5,548 bases of DNA. Source: DATCLA01 sp036564195 (lineage in GTDB: Bacteria > Bacillota > UBA4882 > UBA8346). Position numbers and translations under genes: made by a program. Each line of letters begins with the position of its first letter. The stretch's first letter is position 1. Positions 5,130 to 5,548 of the stretch are shown here, piece by piece. The notes below the pieces were generated by a model. It saw only the letters and a program-made list of their open reading frames with translations. It had not been told where the DNA came from and made no database searches. The DNA is taken from the NCBI GenBank assembly GCA_036564195.1, contig DATCLA010000209.1, positions 1-5,548 of the forward strand, written 5' to 3'.

Positions 5130-5548
5130 ATGAAAGAAAAAAGAATGAGGTTATTATTAACAATTTTAATGTGTTTCACGCTTACATTGCCTGTAGTGGC
5201 GGCAACAACGATCACCTCAAATACTACCGGCACCATTGACGGTTACGACTATGAACTGTGGAAGGATAGCGGGACCACCAGTATGACTCTTAATGGCGGC
5301 GGTAAGTTCAGTTGCTCATGGAGTAATATTAATAATGCATTATTCCGGATTGGCAAGAAATTCGACTCGACCAAGACGCACCAGCAACTGGGAAACATCA
5401 CTGTAAACTACGGTTGTAATTATCAGCCAAACGGCAATTCCTATCTGTGTGTCTATGGGTGGACCAAGAGCCCGCTGGTAGAATATTACATCGTTGAGAG
5501 CTGGGGCAGCTGGCGTCCGCCCGGGGCAACATCAAAGGGCACCATTAC
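5130..5548 (+). CDS. Secreted GH11 xylanase, N-terminal part (runs off window)
   Basis: The first 139 codons of a second GH11 endo-xylanase gene, cut by the window edge. A signal peptide (MKEKRMR, then a hydrophobic core, cut likely after PVVA at residue 24) precedes a GH11 domain starting [10 protein letters not shown]. Over 115 aligned residues it differs from the first xylanase at only five positions (N to T, Y to H, I to V, R to K, N to S), all conservative or surface-type changes. The nucleophile glutamate in [11 protein letters not shown] is at residue 118; the acid/base glutamate lies beyond the edge. The signal peptide and 5' leader are unrelated to those of the first gene. Whether CBM or esterase modules follow is not visible. 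It is a tandem paralogue with its own leader, cre-like box and STAB-SD-like element, so it is probably regulated separately. Confidence 0.95.
   Translation, partial: MKEKRMRLLLTILMCFTLTLPVVAATTITSNTTGTIDGYDYELWKDSGTTSMTLNGGGKFSCSWSNINNALFRIGKKFDSTKTHQQLGNITVNYGCNYQPNGNSYLCVYGWTKSPLVEYYIVESWGSWRPPGATSKGTI
5202..5548 (+). repeat. GH11 catalytic-domain duplication, copy 2
   Basis: This copy is colinear with 1951-2297 without insertions or deletions and continues past the window edge. Differences between the copies are mostly third-codon-position changes, so both are under selection as proteins. The sharp left edge at the signal-peptide cleavage site suggests the mature domain was copied behind a different secretion signal, or has been homogenised by gene conversion. 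Confidence 0.93.

Noticed and set aside
1..5548. CRISPR array, tRNA, rRNA, insertion sequence or phage genes
   Set aside because: No regularly spaced repeats, cloverleaf, transposase or phage motifs were seen; the only large repeat is the GH11 duplication.

Overview
This window probably comes from a plant-polysaccharide-degrading member of the Bacillota, most plausibly a Clostridia-type bacterium. The pointers are strong GGAGG-type ribosome binding sites, a TTG start behind such a site, hairpin-plus-T-run terminators, a CcpA-type (cre-like) box, and modular secreted xylanases with the domain types seen in clostridial plant-cell-wall degraders. The genus cannot be fixed from this sequence alone. 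All recognisable genes are on the + strand.

Layout: (a) 3-167 is the C-terminal tail of an ABC-transporter ATPase whose body lies outside the window. (b) 273-451 is a decayed, frameshifted remnant of a class I SAM-dependent methyltransferase, most like arsenite methyltransferase (ArsM). (c) 475-1386 is an intact DUF1848 protein with a C-terminal CX3CX2C cysteine cluster, closed by a strong terminator at 1447-1491. (d) 1492-1869 is a long structured leader holding a possible three-way-junction fold, a 10-bp perfect inverted repeat and an untranslated Shine-Dalgarno-like GAAAGGAGGG element. (e) 1870-4137 is a four-module secreted enzyme: signal peptide, GH11 xylanase, CBM6, CBM2 and CE6-type acetyl xylan esterase, followed by a terminator at 4192-4234. 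(f) 4235-5129 is an AT-rich, gene-poor interval with a cre-like box and a second copy of the GAAAGGAGG element. (g) 5130 to the window end is the start of a second secreted GH11 protein. Its catalytic domain is almost identical to that of the first gene, but its signal peptide and leader are unrelated.

How the genes work together: the two xylanase genes form a tandem paralogous pair. The complete one joins xylan backbone cleavage (GH11), xylan and cellulose targeting (CBM6, CBM2) and removal of acetyl side groups (CE6) in one extracellular polypeptide. It has no dockerin or S-layer domain, so it looks like a free, non-cellulosomal enzyme. The DUF1848 gene and the fragments upstream of it show no functional link to xylan use.

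The items most worth a second look are the GAAAGGAGG elements, which resemble the mRNA-stabilising STAB-SD of Bacillus thuringiensis cry3A and sit in the leaders of both xylanase genes; the structured leader of the first xylanase gene; the tandem GH11 duplication with a swapped secretion signal; and the missing canonical Asp in the esterase DxxH motif.
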